Assembly: GCA_003439945.1 (NCBI GenBank)
Contig: QVRM01002087.1
Span: forward strand, 62,001 to 126,000
DNA: 64,000 bases
Source: Dermanyssus gallinae
Lineage: Eukaryota > Arthropoda > Arachnida > Mesostigmata > Dermanyssidae
Direction of reading: 5' to 3'
The notes beneath the pieces are model-generated. The model did not search any database. It saw only the letters and a list, made by a program, of their open reading frames with translations, and had not been told where the DNA came from. The translations under genes and the position numbers were made by a program. Positions 11,777-23,737 of this stretch are shown piece after piece (the stretch's first letter is position 1; the number at the start of each line of letters is the position of its first letter).

Positions 11777-12039
11777 GCCGTTAATCAAGGAACTTGGAAT
11801 CTCGATTATGTCACCCCTTTTGTGTTTGATATTTCGTCGATCGCTTGAAGACTCGATTGTACCAGAGATTTTTCGGACGGCGATTGTTAGTTCAGTACAC
11901 ATGCGGGGAAATAAGTCAGACCCCAAGAATAAGTGACCCATTTCGCTTACCGTTATAGGTTGTAAACCGTGAGAAAGAGTAATTTCCATGGCTACGTGAG
12001 CGGACTTTCCATCTGCGTGTTCATGATACTCTGTCTGAG

Positions 12040-12850
12040 AGATGTTTATCCTTTACAGCAATTCGCTGACGAATATTATTCCGAAAAACGTGCAATATAA
12101 GATCTATGCTGATGATGTAAAAATATACAAAAAGCGGACTTAGCCGAGGACTGCAGATAAATGCATGTTACGGTAAATGAACTCTACAAGTGGTTCGTAT
12201 TGCTTAATCTGAAACTATCGGTGGCAAAGTGCGTTGTGCTTCATTTTGGCCACGGAAATGCAGAGTACAGTTACATTATCGGTGGTCATCCTCTTGCTTC
12301 GAAAAACTGATTAGAGACCTTGGTGTAATAACGCCTGCTAATATGGAGTACACAGAATACGTAACAGATATCGTTTAGGAGCAACACAGATAGCGAATTA
12401 GATTGTACGTTCATTCATACTTAGTTCACTCAACTTATTTGAGGTGTACGTACTGCTTATTATAACATATGCAGCCCCAGTCTGGAGCCCATGTCTGAAG
12501 AAAGATCAGCGACTCCTAGACACGATATGCCGCAAGAACCGACGAAAGATTGCATACAAGTATGGAATCCCAAGTGTTGACGTCCAGATTCCCAACATAT
12601 TAGAAAAGTTGCTGAAAGTTGATCGTGATACTCTCGTTAATATTGAAGGAAATCATACTGAACTGATGTTAAAGATGTTCAGCATCATCATACGACGACG
12701 CGTCGTGAGAAGAATATTCTTCCAAAGTTTGTAGCGACAAAACAAATTCTGAACCATATGTTCTCATGGAGAGTAACCCGCCAACTTCATGGAAACTTGA
12801 TGTTAACAGACTAAACATTCCTTGAATAAAGCGTATTAATAATATTAAAA
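12040..12850 (+). mobile_element. LINE remnant: reverse transcriptase palm to C-terminus
   Basis: Pieces in shifting frames match the C-terminal half of a LINE reverse transcriptase. At about 12048 NIIPKNVQYKIYADDVKIYK contains the YADD catalytic box. At about 12190 LYKWFVLLNLKLSVAKCVVL and 'HFGHGN' follow. At about 12325 is IRDLGVI. At about 12455 ITYAAPVWSPCLKKDQRLLD is the usual thumb region. Stops after KKRT and elsewhere show it is dead. The style is jockey/CR1-like. The upstream half of the RT is absent here. Confidence 0.82.
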
Positions 12851-12953
12851 CATACCAGCCTTCCCTAGTTTCGATAAGCACGCTAAACCTAAATAGTTCT
12901 CTATGCAACAATAAGATAACACATGCTACTATACTACCATGTATGACAAAAAC

Positions 12954-12984
<31 letters not shown>

Positions 12985-13959
12985 AAGCATCCGCTCTAAC
13001 TCGGGGACAAATTCCCCGGCAATTTATGTTACGGCGCCTAAAGCTCTATTGCATATATGTGGCTGTCGCTTAAACAGTAAACCGTTCGCATAGAGACAAC
13101 GTAAACTCGGTCTGCCTCTGATCAGGGCCGCAGGCAGGCTGCACATCGCGAGAGTTCGAAAGCGCGTTTTCTTGGTTGTGGCATTTTGCGAACCAACAAA
13201 ACTTTACACGTGATTTCATTCGAACACCGGTGCTTATGCTCAAGTTTGAATTGTCTTTCGCGGTGGTAACAAACGGGCGTTTGCTTGGGTTTGCCGCCGA
13301 TTTCCTTTTCTGTCGCTTTAACAGGACTAAGTTACGGGACGGTTAGCACACCAGCTGCCACCAAAGCCAACTTGTTGTTGCGGCCAACTTCCAAACCTAG
13401 TCATTAGACGTAACGCCGCCCTCAATAGTCTGACCTGCATCGTAAATCTTTCTTTTTACAGGCGATGCGACTGTGCAGGGGCAGCAGAGCAACTCAGACG
13501 GATTTATTTTGCACCAGGTCTCTCCCGATTGACTAGCCCAGTTGGTTCGTTTGCACAACTATGGACTGAATTCCCGAGCGGTTTCAACTCGCACTTCGGT
13601 CGCTAGTGGCAACGGCAACAGAATCTAACTGCTTCTGACGTTGAACAAGCCCGGGACACAACACAGTGTGTCTGGTTGTGAGAGCTAAACTTGCACCCTA
13701 AATACCGGAGGGAATGGCCTTAGTTGCTTCGATAGAATACCAATTTCTACAGTATGTTTTGTGCCAACGATCGGGCAGCGCTTGTGACGCAACGAGCAAG
13801 CAAAACGGATAGTCGAAGTTTGGCCCTTGACTTGATTCGCACTAGATCTCCAACTGCTTCGCGACAACGACAGCGTCCATTTTTAAGAACGGCGGGCTGA
13901 ACCCAGACAGCTTCCGAAACAGAAGCAAGTGATAAGAGAGACGCACGATCAGTTGGCGG
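12851..13959. other. Intergenic; (TA)n at 12955-12980
   Basis: A short TA tract is followed by moderately GC-rich unique-looking sequence (13000-13960). I recognise nothing. Part of it may be the upstream portion of the following transposon. Confidence 0.4.
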
Positions 13960-14640
13960 CATTGTCCGGGCGTCCTCATGGGGTTTGAATTGTTTTCAGT
14001 GTCGCGTTGGGCAACTCAAGAGTCTCGACTTGGATCTGAAAACTACGCAGGCCGCTGGCGAATGCTGAGGAATATGTCTGCCCCGGCTACGATGGCTGCC
14101 ACCAGCCGAATGCGGATTTGTCTTTTTTTACTTCAGCGGCTCTTGTTGCCCAAACACACAATTTCGACTGAAGGGTTGTATAAAACCTTAAACGTAAACC
14201 CATTTCTACAAAAGCCTATACACTCTCCTGCAGGGTTCTGCGTCTTCCACACAGTAAAACAAACCTAACGGTGGCTCCGCGACAGTGTGGCCAGACTCAT
14301 TTCTTCGGGACAATGGCCCCCATAATCGCCTGACCTCAATTTCATGGATTTGTTTTTATCGGAGGGAGTGTTACACTTTGAAGTGCAAAGTGAGCCGCAA
14401 ACAATACATTGCTTTCAAAACGAGTTAAAGCAAATTCGGGAGAGCGTTGTTCCTGCCACAAACAAAGGGTCTGTTGGTAGTTTGATCAATATTGTAAAAA
14501 GATGGATGGACAATTTGAGAAATGAGAACTATATCATTTATACGTGGTTTACTTTAAAAATGTCTTGGGGAGATGTTGTCAAGTTCTCAATAAAATCAGT
14601 CTCAGATTGTCCGATATGATGACTGTTTTATAAGGTTCAA
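13960..14640 (+). mobile_element. Tc1/mariner-superfamily transposase remnant
   Basis: Around 14215-14345 the frames give PAGFCVFHTVKQT, then RWLRDSVARLISSGQWPP, a stop, and SPDLNFMDLFLSEGV. This follows the Tc1-family order 'QD.AP.H' (degraded here), 'WPP.SPDLNPMD' and the C-terminal helix region to about 14615. The catalytic Asp of SPDLNxMD is present; the preceding QD motif is lost. The 5' half is unclear and no TIRs were located. Confidence 0.65.
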
Positions 14641-15686
<1,046 letters not shown>

Positions 15687-16602
15687 AATATTATCACTTC
15701 CTGTGTGCTCGACTGCCAAAAAACGATCACGAACATTATCTGAACGCATTGATAACGGGGACCGACTGTTTTAAGTTCCGTTTACGGGTAAGGAATTTTT
15801 AACTCAGGTGGAAAAACATTCAAACGGACGCTCATGTTTTTTTTTATTTTAGTATGTGTATTGCAATAAATAGTTTGGCACTGTTACGTCGAATAGCCAA
15901 ACGAATGATAATTCAGCATTTTAAGTCGTTTGAGGTGTATTGTTATTCAGATCATCACGAACCGTTTGCCACTCATCTGAGCCATCTAAAGGCGCATGTC
16001 GTCGTTTTAGCTTGGTCGGGAAAGCGTGGCGACGCACTTTTTGTAAGGATGTACAATACGAATACTTCGAATCGGGAGCAAAAGTTAATCGTGTTTGTGA
16101 TGCACGGCGAAAGTAAAGTGAATAGGTTTATGTCACCAATCCACGAAAGCCTCTTAGAGAGGGAGGAGACTCGCTGCTTCGCTCGAAATCGAGTCGTGGT
16201 CCGAAATTTCAACCTAGAAGTGGAAGGCTTAAGCTGCCGCCTACCCTTGGGGTGCTAAAAATCTCACTGTTTGTTGTTTCGTTAGCAGCCTGGCTTGAAG
16301 GATGAACCAGCAGTTCGTGAGAAGATTTTAATTCCTGCCCAAGTTAAAATTGAGTTTACTAACACAGTAAGGTGTAGCCATTGTGTTAATAGTTCGGTGC
16401 CACAAAATGGTCTGTGCCAGTTTTGTCTGCTGTCACTAATCTGTTTGGAACACTTGAATTTTTGAAACAAGCAGACACCAAGTAAGCGTGCAGAGAGCGG
16501 ATAAACCAATCTCATAGTTGAAGATGGTTTACTAGCATTGATTGATACAGATCTATCAGACCGCACAAAGAATACGAAATTATCGTAGTGTTGATTTTGC
16601 TG

Positions 16603-16604
<2 letters not shown>
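15687..16604. other. Intergenic with an unidentified 134-codon plus frame
   Basis: The plus frame 15854-16258 (MCIAINSLALLRRIAKRMII at the start, LPLGC at the end) has no domain I recognise. It has mixed codon use and no splice context that persuades me. Left as possible but unsupported. Confidence 0.25.

Positions 16605-16669
<65 letters not shown>
16605..16669. repeat. (TA)n microsatellite
   Basis: About 64 bp of pure TA immediately abutting the palindromic element at 16670. Confidence 0.97.
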
Positions 16670-16673
<4 letters not shown>

Positions 16674-17772
16674 TTTAGAATAATATCTACATATTTTAAG
16701 GTTTGGTAGAACTCGGTAAGAAAATAATTTTTACCAATGGAAGGAGGGGCCTTTTTTCTCCTACGTAGGTGTGCAAAATCTCGTTTGCGGAAGAACCAGT
16801 CAACGCATGAAGAACGCACCGATCATACCGGCAAAAAAGTCTGCATCATGAAAGACACTTTGCTAGCTTGCGTAGTGAAAGGCAAATAGCCAGATTCAAG
16901 AAAGTCATAAAAAGTCGATATGTTGTTATGCCTTACGTTAACGTTTTTACGTGCAGGACCGTAAAATGTTGCCATTCGAACCAAAAATGCACGCTCAAAA
17001 GACCATTGTCAGGCAAAAATGTAATGCCCATCATTTCGTACCAAAGTGAAGGCTCTGCGTGACGTAGTTGCCGAGTAGCTAAGCTTTTTCCGCAGCCATA
17101 TCGAAGGCGAAGGCAAGCATAGGGTGTGTGAGGAAGTCAGGTAAATATTTTGAGGTTTGGTAGAACTCGGCAAGAAACTAATTTTACCCAATGGAAGGAG
17201 GAAGCGTAAACGTCTTGGAAAAGTTTTACGGTTCCGAGCGTGAAAGCGTCAACGTAAAACATAGCAACTATGACTGTCGAAAAAGCCTAGTTTCTCGGCA
17301 GCTACGTCACGCAGCACCATCACGTTGGTCCGAAAATGATGAGCAATAAGTCTGCTATTGCCCTGAGAATAGTCATTTGGGCGTACATTTTTGGTCGTAA
17401 TGGCAACAATTTACGGTTCTGCACGTGAAAGCTTCAACGTAAGACATAACAATATAGTTACTTTTTATGACTGTCCTTAATCTGCCTATTTGCCTTTTGC
17501 TACGCAAGCTAGCAAATTTTTGGCCGAACACCCCGGTATGAGCGGTTCCTTCATGCGTTGACTGGTTCTCTCACACGTAGATTTTGCACAACTATGTAGG
17601 AGAGAAAAAAAGGCAGACTAACTTTTAGAAATTATATTATAACGTTTATAAATTTCATCCTCACTGCCAAAACAAAACGTTTCTAGTCCCTTTTTCCATT
17701 GGAAAAAAATAGTCTCTTGCCTCTAGAGTTCTACGTAACCCTAAAATATGTACATATTGTTATACAACCCCC
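16670..17772. mobile_element. Long-inverted-repeat (foldback-like) element, copy P1
   Basis: The left arm starts near 16695 with 'taaggtttggtagaactcgg' and runs through 'agtcgatatgttgttatg' to 'gttgccgagtagctaagc' at about 17080. The right arm, about 17280-17760, carries the reverse complement in the reverse order ('cgacagtcat', 'ttgcacaactatgtagg', 'tagagttctacgtaaccc'). In the loop, 17150-17200, there is a further copy of the terminal sequence ('gaggtttggtagaactcggc'). There is no coding sequence. Related copies are P2 (23216) and P3 (32611). Confidence 0.75.
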
Positions 17773-17858
17773 TCTATATATATATATATATATACACACT
17801 CGTTCATGAAATATAAAAATTCACGAACATACCTGTTTATTTCTAATCATAAACGAGT

Positions 17859-17894
<36 letters not shown>

Positions 17895-17944
17895 GACACT
17901 CGTTCATGAAAACATAAAATACACGAACATACATATTTTTCTAA
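17773..17944 (+). repeat. Two-copy tandem repeat with TA tracts, period 100 bp
   Basis: ACACTCGTTCATGAAA begins at 17796 and again at 17896, each followed by a similar 'cacgaacatac' stretch ending 'tctaatcat'. Each copy is preceded by (TA)n (about 17775-17794 and 17862-17892). It looks like a small TA-associated satellite unit. Confidence 0.8.
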
Positions 17945-18085
17945 TCATGACGGATTATAGTCTACTCCCGCATTTACCTTGTCTAAATTGAAGATAATAA
18001 AAACGAATTTAAGAGTGACCGGCCCAGGGCTTACCCTCCGACTTCCCAAATGCAATGGCCTTTCCACTAAACAACCTTCCACGGT
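17945..18085 (-). repeat. SINE family B, copy 2 (minus)
   Basis: The plus strand shows 'cgcatttaccttgtctaaat', 'aatttaagagtgaccggccc', 'atgcaatggcctttccact' and 'aacaaccttccacggt'. These are the reverse complement of the family B series at 3670 and 22440. Confidence 0.72.
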
Positions 18086-18599
18086 TAATTACGTTTTAGC
18101 GGCTAAGTGACTCCCCACAGCATGACAGAGCCATTTCTTTGAAATTTGTCAGGCGCGGCTTTTCAGGCGTAATCGAATCAATGTTTCTAGTATTGGCTTG
18201 TAGGGCACTATTACATGGCATCACTTAATTGCTGCCTGCAAGGCCATACCGATACTCATACTGGACTCGTGTGGGCTTTTCCAGCAGACGGTTGTCGGCA
18301 CAATGACAACGCTTAACCCTAGTTTCGCCACTGATCTATTGTATTAGCTGCATCGTAATAAGACGGCTGTGATTGCCAATTCACGTGGAACAAAACATCT
18401 TGATTAGATAACCGGACACTTAATTTGTTAAATCCTTTGTTGCAGTTCTGACTGCTGAGCGGATGGGGATGGTCCTGGCATTTGGCAAATTGCAGCCTTC
18501 AAAATTCGGCATTGACTGTAAACCGATATAACGAGCAAACATAACTAGCCCGTCTGCAGTTCTTTTTCGCATTTTCTGCAAGTTTGGTATTCTGCAGAT
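18086..18599. other. Intergenic, nothing recognised
   Basis: Unique-looking sequence. The end (18440-18600) may be an eroded upstream part of the reverse transcriptase fragment that follows. Confidence 0.4.
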
Positions 18600-18770
18600 T
18601 GGCCTCGTAGCTCAACATACACTTCCACCGGAGCAGTATGGCTTTAGGAGTGACCAAGGATCACCAGTGATGCAATCCAGTCAGAGATCGAGAACAAAAA
18701 ATGACACAACTCAAAGGTCATCTGTATGTAGTCTTTATTGATCGCGTCAAGGACGTTGACAACGCCCTTC
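18600..18770 (+). mobile_element. LINE reverse transcriptase fragment
   Basis: The frame at about 18618 gives LPPEQYGFRSDQGSPVMQSS, the typical 'QYGFR' motif. After a shift it gives LKGHLYVVFIDRVKDVDNA, corresponding to the 'Y.vFiDfskAFD' box. Only about 170 bp is recognisable; it is followed by a poly-C stretch. Confidence 0.65.
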
Positions 18771-19439
18771 CCCCCCCCCCCCGCTCCATCATCTGCCGGC
18801 TGCATCAATCCAAGAAACAGGTGTATGTGTATTGGAAACTAAGCAAAATGTAGGAACTCTGCGGTCTTCAATAGCGGCCAATCATTAAAGTTTAAGAGCA
18901 GTAGAACGGTACAGGATAGAATAGTATGAACAGGAAACGGAACAGTACGGAATAGTATAGACGGCGCTTGTTTCTCTTTACGGGATTGCAGGTGTAGCCC
19001 GAGAATTGCCCGCTTTTCTCAGCAGTAAGACTATTTATACATTAGAATATTTCGAGAGTAATGTATAGTCTTGAAACGGTATGATATCAGCTCACGCAGG
19101 CGAATTTCAACGAGCTTGAGATGAATTTTTCAATGCACGTAAAACAAAAAATGCATAAAGCTTTATGTATACTGAAAATTAGGGAGATTTTTAATGTCGA
19201 CATGTACAAAGAGCCGCATTGTGTATATTTCATGTGAGGTTTTCCACCATCTACTGACACAGTTCGACTAAGGCTGAAGATGTCGCATACAGTATGCGCC
19301 CTACTAATGCTCCAATTCGGAGTGGAAAGTTAAAGTTGAAAAGGCCAGAAGAAAGGTCAGGTTTTTTAAGTATTCAATGCGACGCACCATTGGTTTGGTC
19401 TTGCTGGCTGTAACAGCTGTCACATGTACACCATGTATA
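18771..19439. other. Intergenic, nothing recognised
   Basis: Contains a poly-C run at about 18771-18782 and otherwise unique AT-rich sequence. Weak continuation of the preceding LINE is possible but not demonstrable. Confidence 0.4.
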
Positions 19440-19835
19440 AAGTGCATCATTATCACTACCTGGAATGTTCAAACAACGCTTTTCACAAGAAGTACGAGTT
19501 TTGAACCTGACAGTTCTACCTGCAGCGGTATGCCAAGTATCATGCACTACTGGTTGTCGAAGAATCACCTAGTACCCCCGAGTCTGGAGGATTCCGGGTT
19601 TAATAGGTTCTGATAGTCTCACACTAGTCACTCCTAGCTGCCACTGACGCATGCATATCGTGTAGTCTCGAACGGTCTATTGAAAAGCGTATCATGCAGT
19701 GGAATGCGCAGTACTAGAACAATAATTGTTGGGCATTATCTTGCTAGATGAAGATGGTTGATTAATGACAAATAGAATATTATAACAACAACCCTGTACA
19801 CGCAGTTTATATCATACTCAAGTTGAGTAAATAAA
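19440..19835 (+). repeat. Cys-rich dispersed segment copy 2 with 3' stem-loop motif, copy c
   Basis: Around 19465-19560 the plus strand reads NAFHKKYEF, a stop, then QFYLQRYAKYHA. This is a degraded form of the CxCRFC segment at 11390 and 59660. About 250 bp later ACTCAAGTTGAGT (19816-19828) is followed directly by AAATAAA. The same order occurs on the minus strand at 59800 to 59590, so the Cys-rich piece and stem-loop probably belong to one element, with the stem-loop at its 3' end. Confidence 0.5.
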
Positions 19836-22439
19836 CATAAATACAAAAAAATTGAACTGAAATATTCTTACTACTATCGTTACTATTATAATTGTGTACC
19901 GCCCTTAGTCAATAATAAGACAAAGAAAAGACAATTGTCCCCGCATGGTTACAGATATGGCGTGTGGCAGATCGGACAACCGTGATCCTGCGTGGCTTCG
20001 GTAAGTGTTCACCCCCTTTGGGTGTGTGTCTAGGAAAGTCTATATAGGGTACACCTCCTGACCTTACAATCTCCGTAAAGACGCGCATACACTGGTCGAA
20101 AACGTGTTTCTTAAAACGAGAAAACTTTCTAAGCTGCATGGCAGTCAGAGAAGCCCGCGTGGAGAGTCAGCATAATGTCGTTAAAACTAAGTAATAATAA
20201 AAAACAAAAACGACCAGGCTCTATTGGCTAAGCAGAGCACCTGTTGTGTACAAATCGTTCCTTGTTATTTATTTTGCTAACAAAAGTAGGCGTTCTAATC
20301 GATACAACAGCTACAGGAAACAATAAAAAGACACTTATTGGCCACCTGCCGGGCTCCAAACGAGAAGAGTTTGTCTACGCACACGTATTTTTCGTGAAGA
20401 TTCCGCAATCACTCAACGTACCTACGCATACGGTCTAAAGTGTTTGTAAAACAGCGAGCGTTCATAATGTGACTCGTTGCGCCTTGCCACTATATCATTA
20501 AATTCGAATCTCGACTCAAATTATACTGTTGCCGACGACAAGGAATGCGTGTGTCACTAAAATTAGCTAGATCGCTATCCCAAAACGAGAGAGAGAACAA
20601 GAACGATAGAGAGAGGGAAGCAAGAGGGATTTTCAGCAAAATTGCGTAATGGCGTCTCGTTTCTTCTCAGGCGAGTGCACGACGAGGTCACGTGACATAA
20701 ATCTGTTCAATTGAGCGCAGCGCACACAAAATATCGAGTTATAGTACGGAAAAAGCAATTCGTCCTCCGTCGAGACGCATTTCTAACTGTTCTCGTCGTT
20801 GACCGTAGATCTCAATTTAGTGGACTAGCAGACACAGCAAGCAACCCAAAAATATTTGGCATCGTTGACTTTAGTCCGCCGGCTACAGCAAGATGGCCCA
20901 AGCTACTGCGAGTCCGTGCGATTAAATTAGGCTAGGCAGAAAAAGTCAAGGAAAATAGGTAAAAATTACTTGCACTTAAGTTAAATCTTTCACCTACAAT
21001 TTGCGACTAATAAAGATCGCACTTCAGCTTTATGGTAATATAAACGTAATAATGAAAAACAAATCAACGCAGGAAAAGTGGGATAATAAGGCAGAATATT
21101 AATAAATACCACACAGTTCCGAGGCTAAGGGTGCGAGGGAAATACATAGGGTTAGTAGTTGTGCAAACCCCACACATAGTCGCAGTTAGCTGCAGAGCGC
21201 ACATGTACGTCAGGCCTTCCGAACCCTGCCATATTAACAAAATAGTGTACTGCATATGGACCACAATAGCTTCACTGCAAGAACCACTGATCGAAACCCC
21301 GTTGAACAGTTTCATTACTGCGGGAACAGTCAGCTGCTAAATGAGCCACCATTCAGAAGCCCTGATACAATAACACAACAATCAACTGCAATTAAATAAA
21401 GGCTATGTACACTCGTCTCTGCAAAATTGTTAAAAGGCGTAACGCGATACTTTACGCCTTCTGAGTAAACCTGTCTCCCTCGTTGGTCGTAAGAGGCCCC
21501 ACTAAATTGGGATTGATAAACAAAATAGGTTAAATAGTCATAAATACTTATTTCATAATACTATAATATACAGAGAGATGATGCGTGGGCTTCCTGCACT
21601 TAAGTTTCGTTCGATTTAAACTACCGCAAAGAACCGCTTCTGCTGCAGTAGGCTAGAACTTGCTAATATGCAACGTCTGCACACGAGTGGCAGATCGCGG
21701 CAGCTCAAACGACCCCCATGCTTCTTTCAAGGTAAGGAAATTGTCAACCGTTCATTATATGCGAAGCCGCGCACTTCTTAACTGGATATCTGCATATGAT
21801 CTATCTGTACTAAATACAGATTAGTTTGCAACTTTTGACTGCCTTAAAATAAGTATTTTTTCTTGATCCCCCACAAGCTGGCATACCTCGTAGACTCACA
21901 AGCTTGTCAGGCGGAATGTGCTGGTCGGAAGAAAAGCTGAAATTGAATGTAGGGTCGAAGCGGTCCCGCTTTTTGTTAAGGTGCCCAACTGTACCCCGGG
22001 AGCGGCGCAAGCAAACAACCTTAACTCGAGCTACGAGATTTGTCGATCTGCTGAAGGAACAGAAGATGACTATTAAGAAGGAACCAGCTCCGGAAAGCGC
22101 TCACAACTTACATGGCGTTTTGCTAAGTGCTTGCAAACATTTGAACAGACATTCGAGGGAATATCGCTCGTTGCAGCCCAAGTATTGGCGGAATGATAAG
22201 GCTGCTACAACACAACGTGGTTGATTCAATGCACGCCGCGAGCTCTTAACGGCAAAACGCAGCTGTTTACAGCGAGACGCAAGGGAAATAAAAATAACTG
22301 CACAATGCGTTGAAGAGGCTCAAAGATTTCAAAGCGATATCAGAGATTTTAAAGCGCTATCAGTAAAATCTTCGAAAAGTGGTTCAGACGGCCACTCCGG
22401 GTCTCAGGAGTGGCAGATTTTTTTTTTTTTTTTTTGAGA
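19836..22439. other. Intergenic, no recognised gene
   Basis: No family resemblance was found in the open frames, including 21904-22224 plus (106 codons, Lys/Arg-rich) and 20711-20935 plus. A splice-donor-like 'caaggtaagg' at about 21728 follows an open stretch but has no partner I can identify. Poly-T at about 22420-22435. Confidence 0.4.
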
Positions 22440-22630
22440 TTTCCCGTAAGGCAATTGCCCGTGTACGGATTTTTCATGTCATGGCTAAGTTTACTCCACT
22501 CCGGCATTTACCTTGTTTAAATTGGAAACCATGCAAACCAATTTAAGAGTGGCCGGTCTGGGGTTTGAACCCAGTCCTCCCGAATGCAAGGCAAAGGCTT
22601 TGCCACTAAGCCACCTTGCTCGGTGTTTTT
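22440..22630 (-). repeat. SINE family B, copy 3 (minus), best preserved
   Basis: The minus strand starts at about 22625: GAGCAAGGTGGCTTAGTGGC, then GCATTCGGGAGGACTGGGTT and GGGTTCAAACCCCAG, then ACCGGCCACTCTTAAATTGG. A- and B-box-like segments are clear, so a tRNA-derived origin is likely. The poly-T on plus is at 22420-22435, just beyond the 3' part, so it may be the A-rich tail. Confidence 0.8.
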
Positions 22631-22718
22631 CCAGATTTCCAGATGTTTGTAAACTACAGAAGCTTAATGGAAATAAACAGTCACGAATAATACATATTTC
22701 TTCTTAAAATATATCAAA

Positions 22719-23215
<497 letters not shown>

Positions 23216-23701
23216 CAGGGTCTTCCATAACCGTATGTACTTATTTTAAGGTTTGGTAGAACTCGAGCAAGAAAACATTTTTCCCAATGAAGCGGAGACG
23301 CCTTGTTTAGGAGTGAGAGTGCAATTTATAAATTAAGTTATTCTGCCTTTTTCCTCCTACATAGTTGCGCAAAATCTATATTTGCGGTCGGACCAGTTAA
23401 CGCATGAAGGAACCACTCATGCCAGCGTGTTCGGCGGAATGAACGAGAAATTCTGCACAATCTGAATGAGACCAGACGCAAACTAGCGAAAGGCGAATAG
23501 ACAAGTTAAGAAAGTCATAAAAAGTCGATATGTTAATATGTCTTTCGTTGAAGAGTTTCACGTGCAGAACCGTACAATTTTGTCATTTCGACCAACAATT
23601 TGCACCTAAAAGACTATTCTCAAATGCTGGAGCTGTGTTACGTAATTGCCGAGTAACTAAGCTTTTTCGACAACCATATTCAAAGCGAACGCTTGCATGC
23701 C

Positions 23702-23732
<31 letters not shown>
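23216..23732. mobile_element. Long-inverted-repeat element, copy P2 (one arm) ending in (TA)n
   Basis: It starts TA|CAGGGTCTTCCATAACCG at 23216 and follows P1 and P3 left arms: 'taaggtttggtagaactcg', 'aaaaagtcgatatgtta', 'gttacgtaattgccgagtaa'. It stops near 23695 at (TA)n (23705-23732), with no right arm. Either it is a solo arm or the inverted half was lost at the microsatellite. Confidence 0.7.

Positions 23733-23737
<5 letters not shown>

Noticed and set aside
16580..16819. Frames with long Tyr-Ile runs here and at about 22721, 37839, 38311, 38537 and 57635
   Set aside because: TA microsatellites read as alternating Tyr/Ile; flanking residues show no domain.
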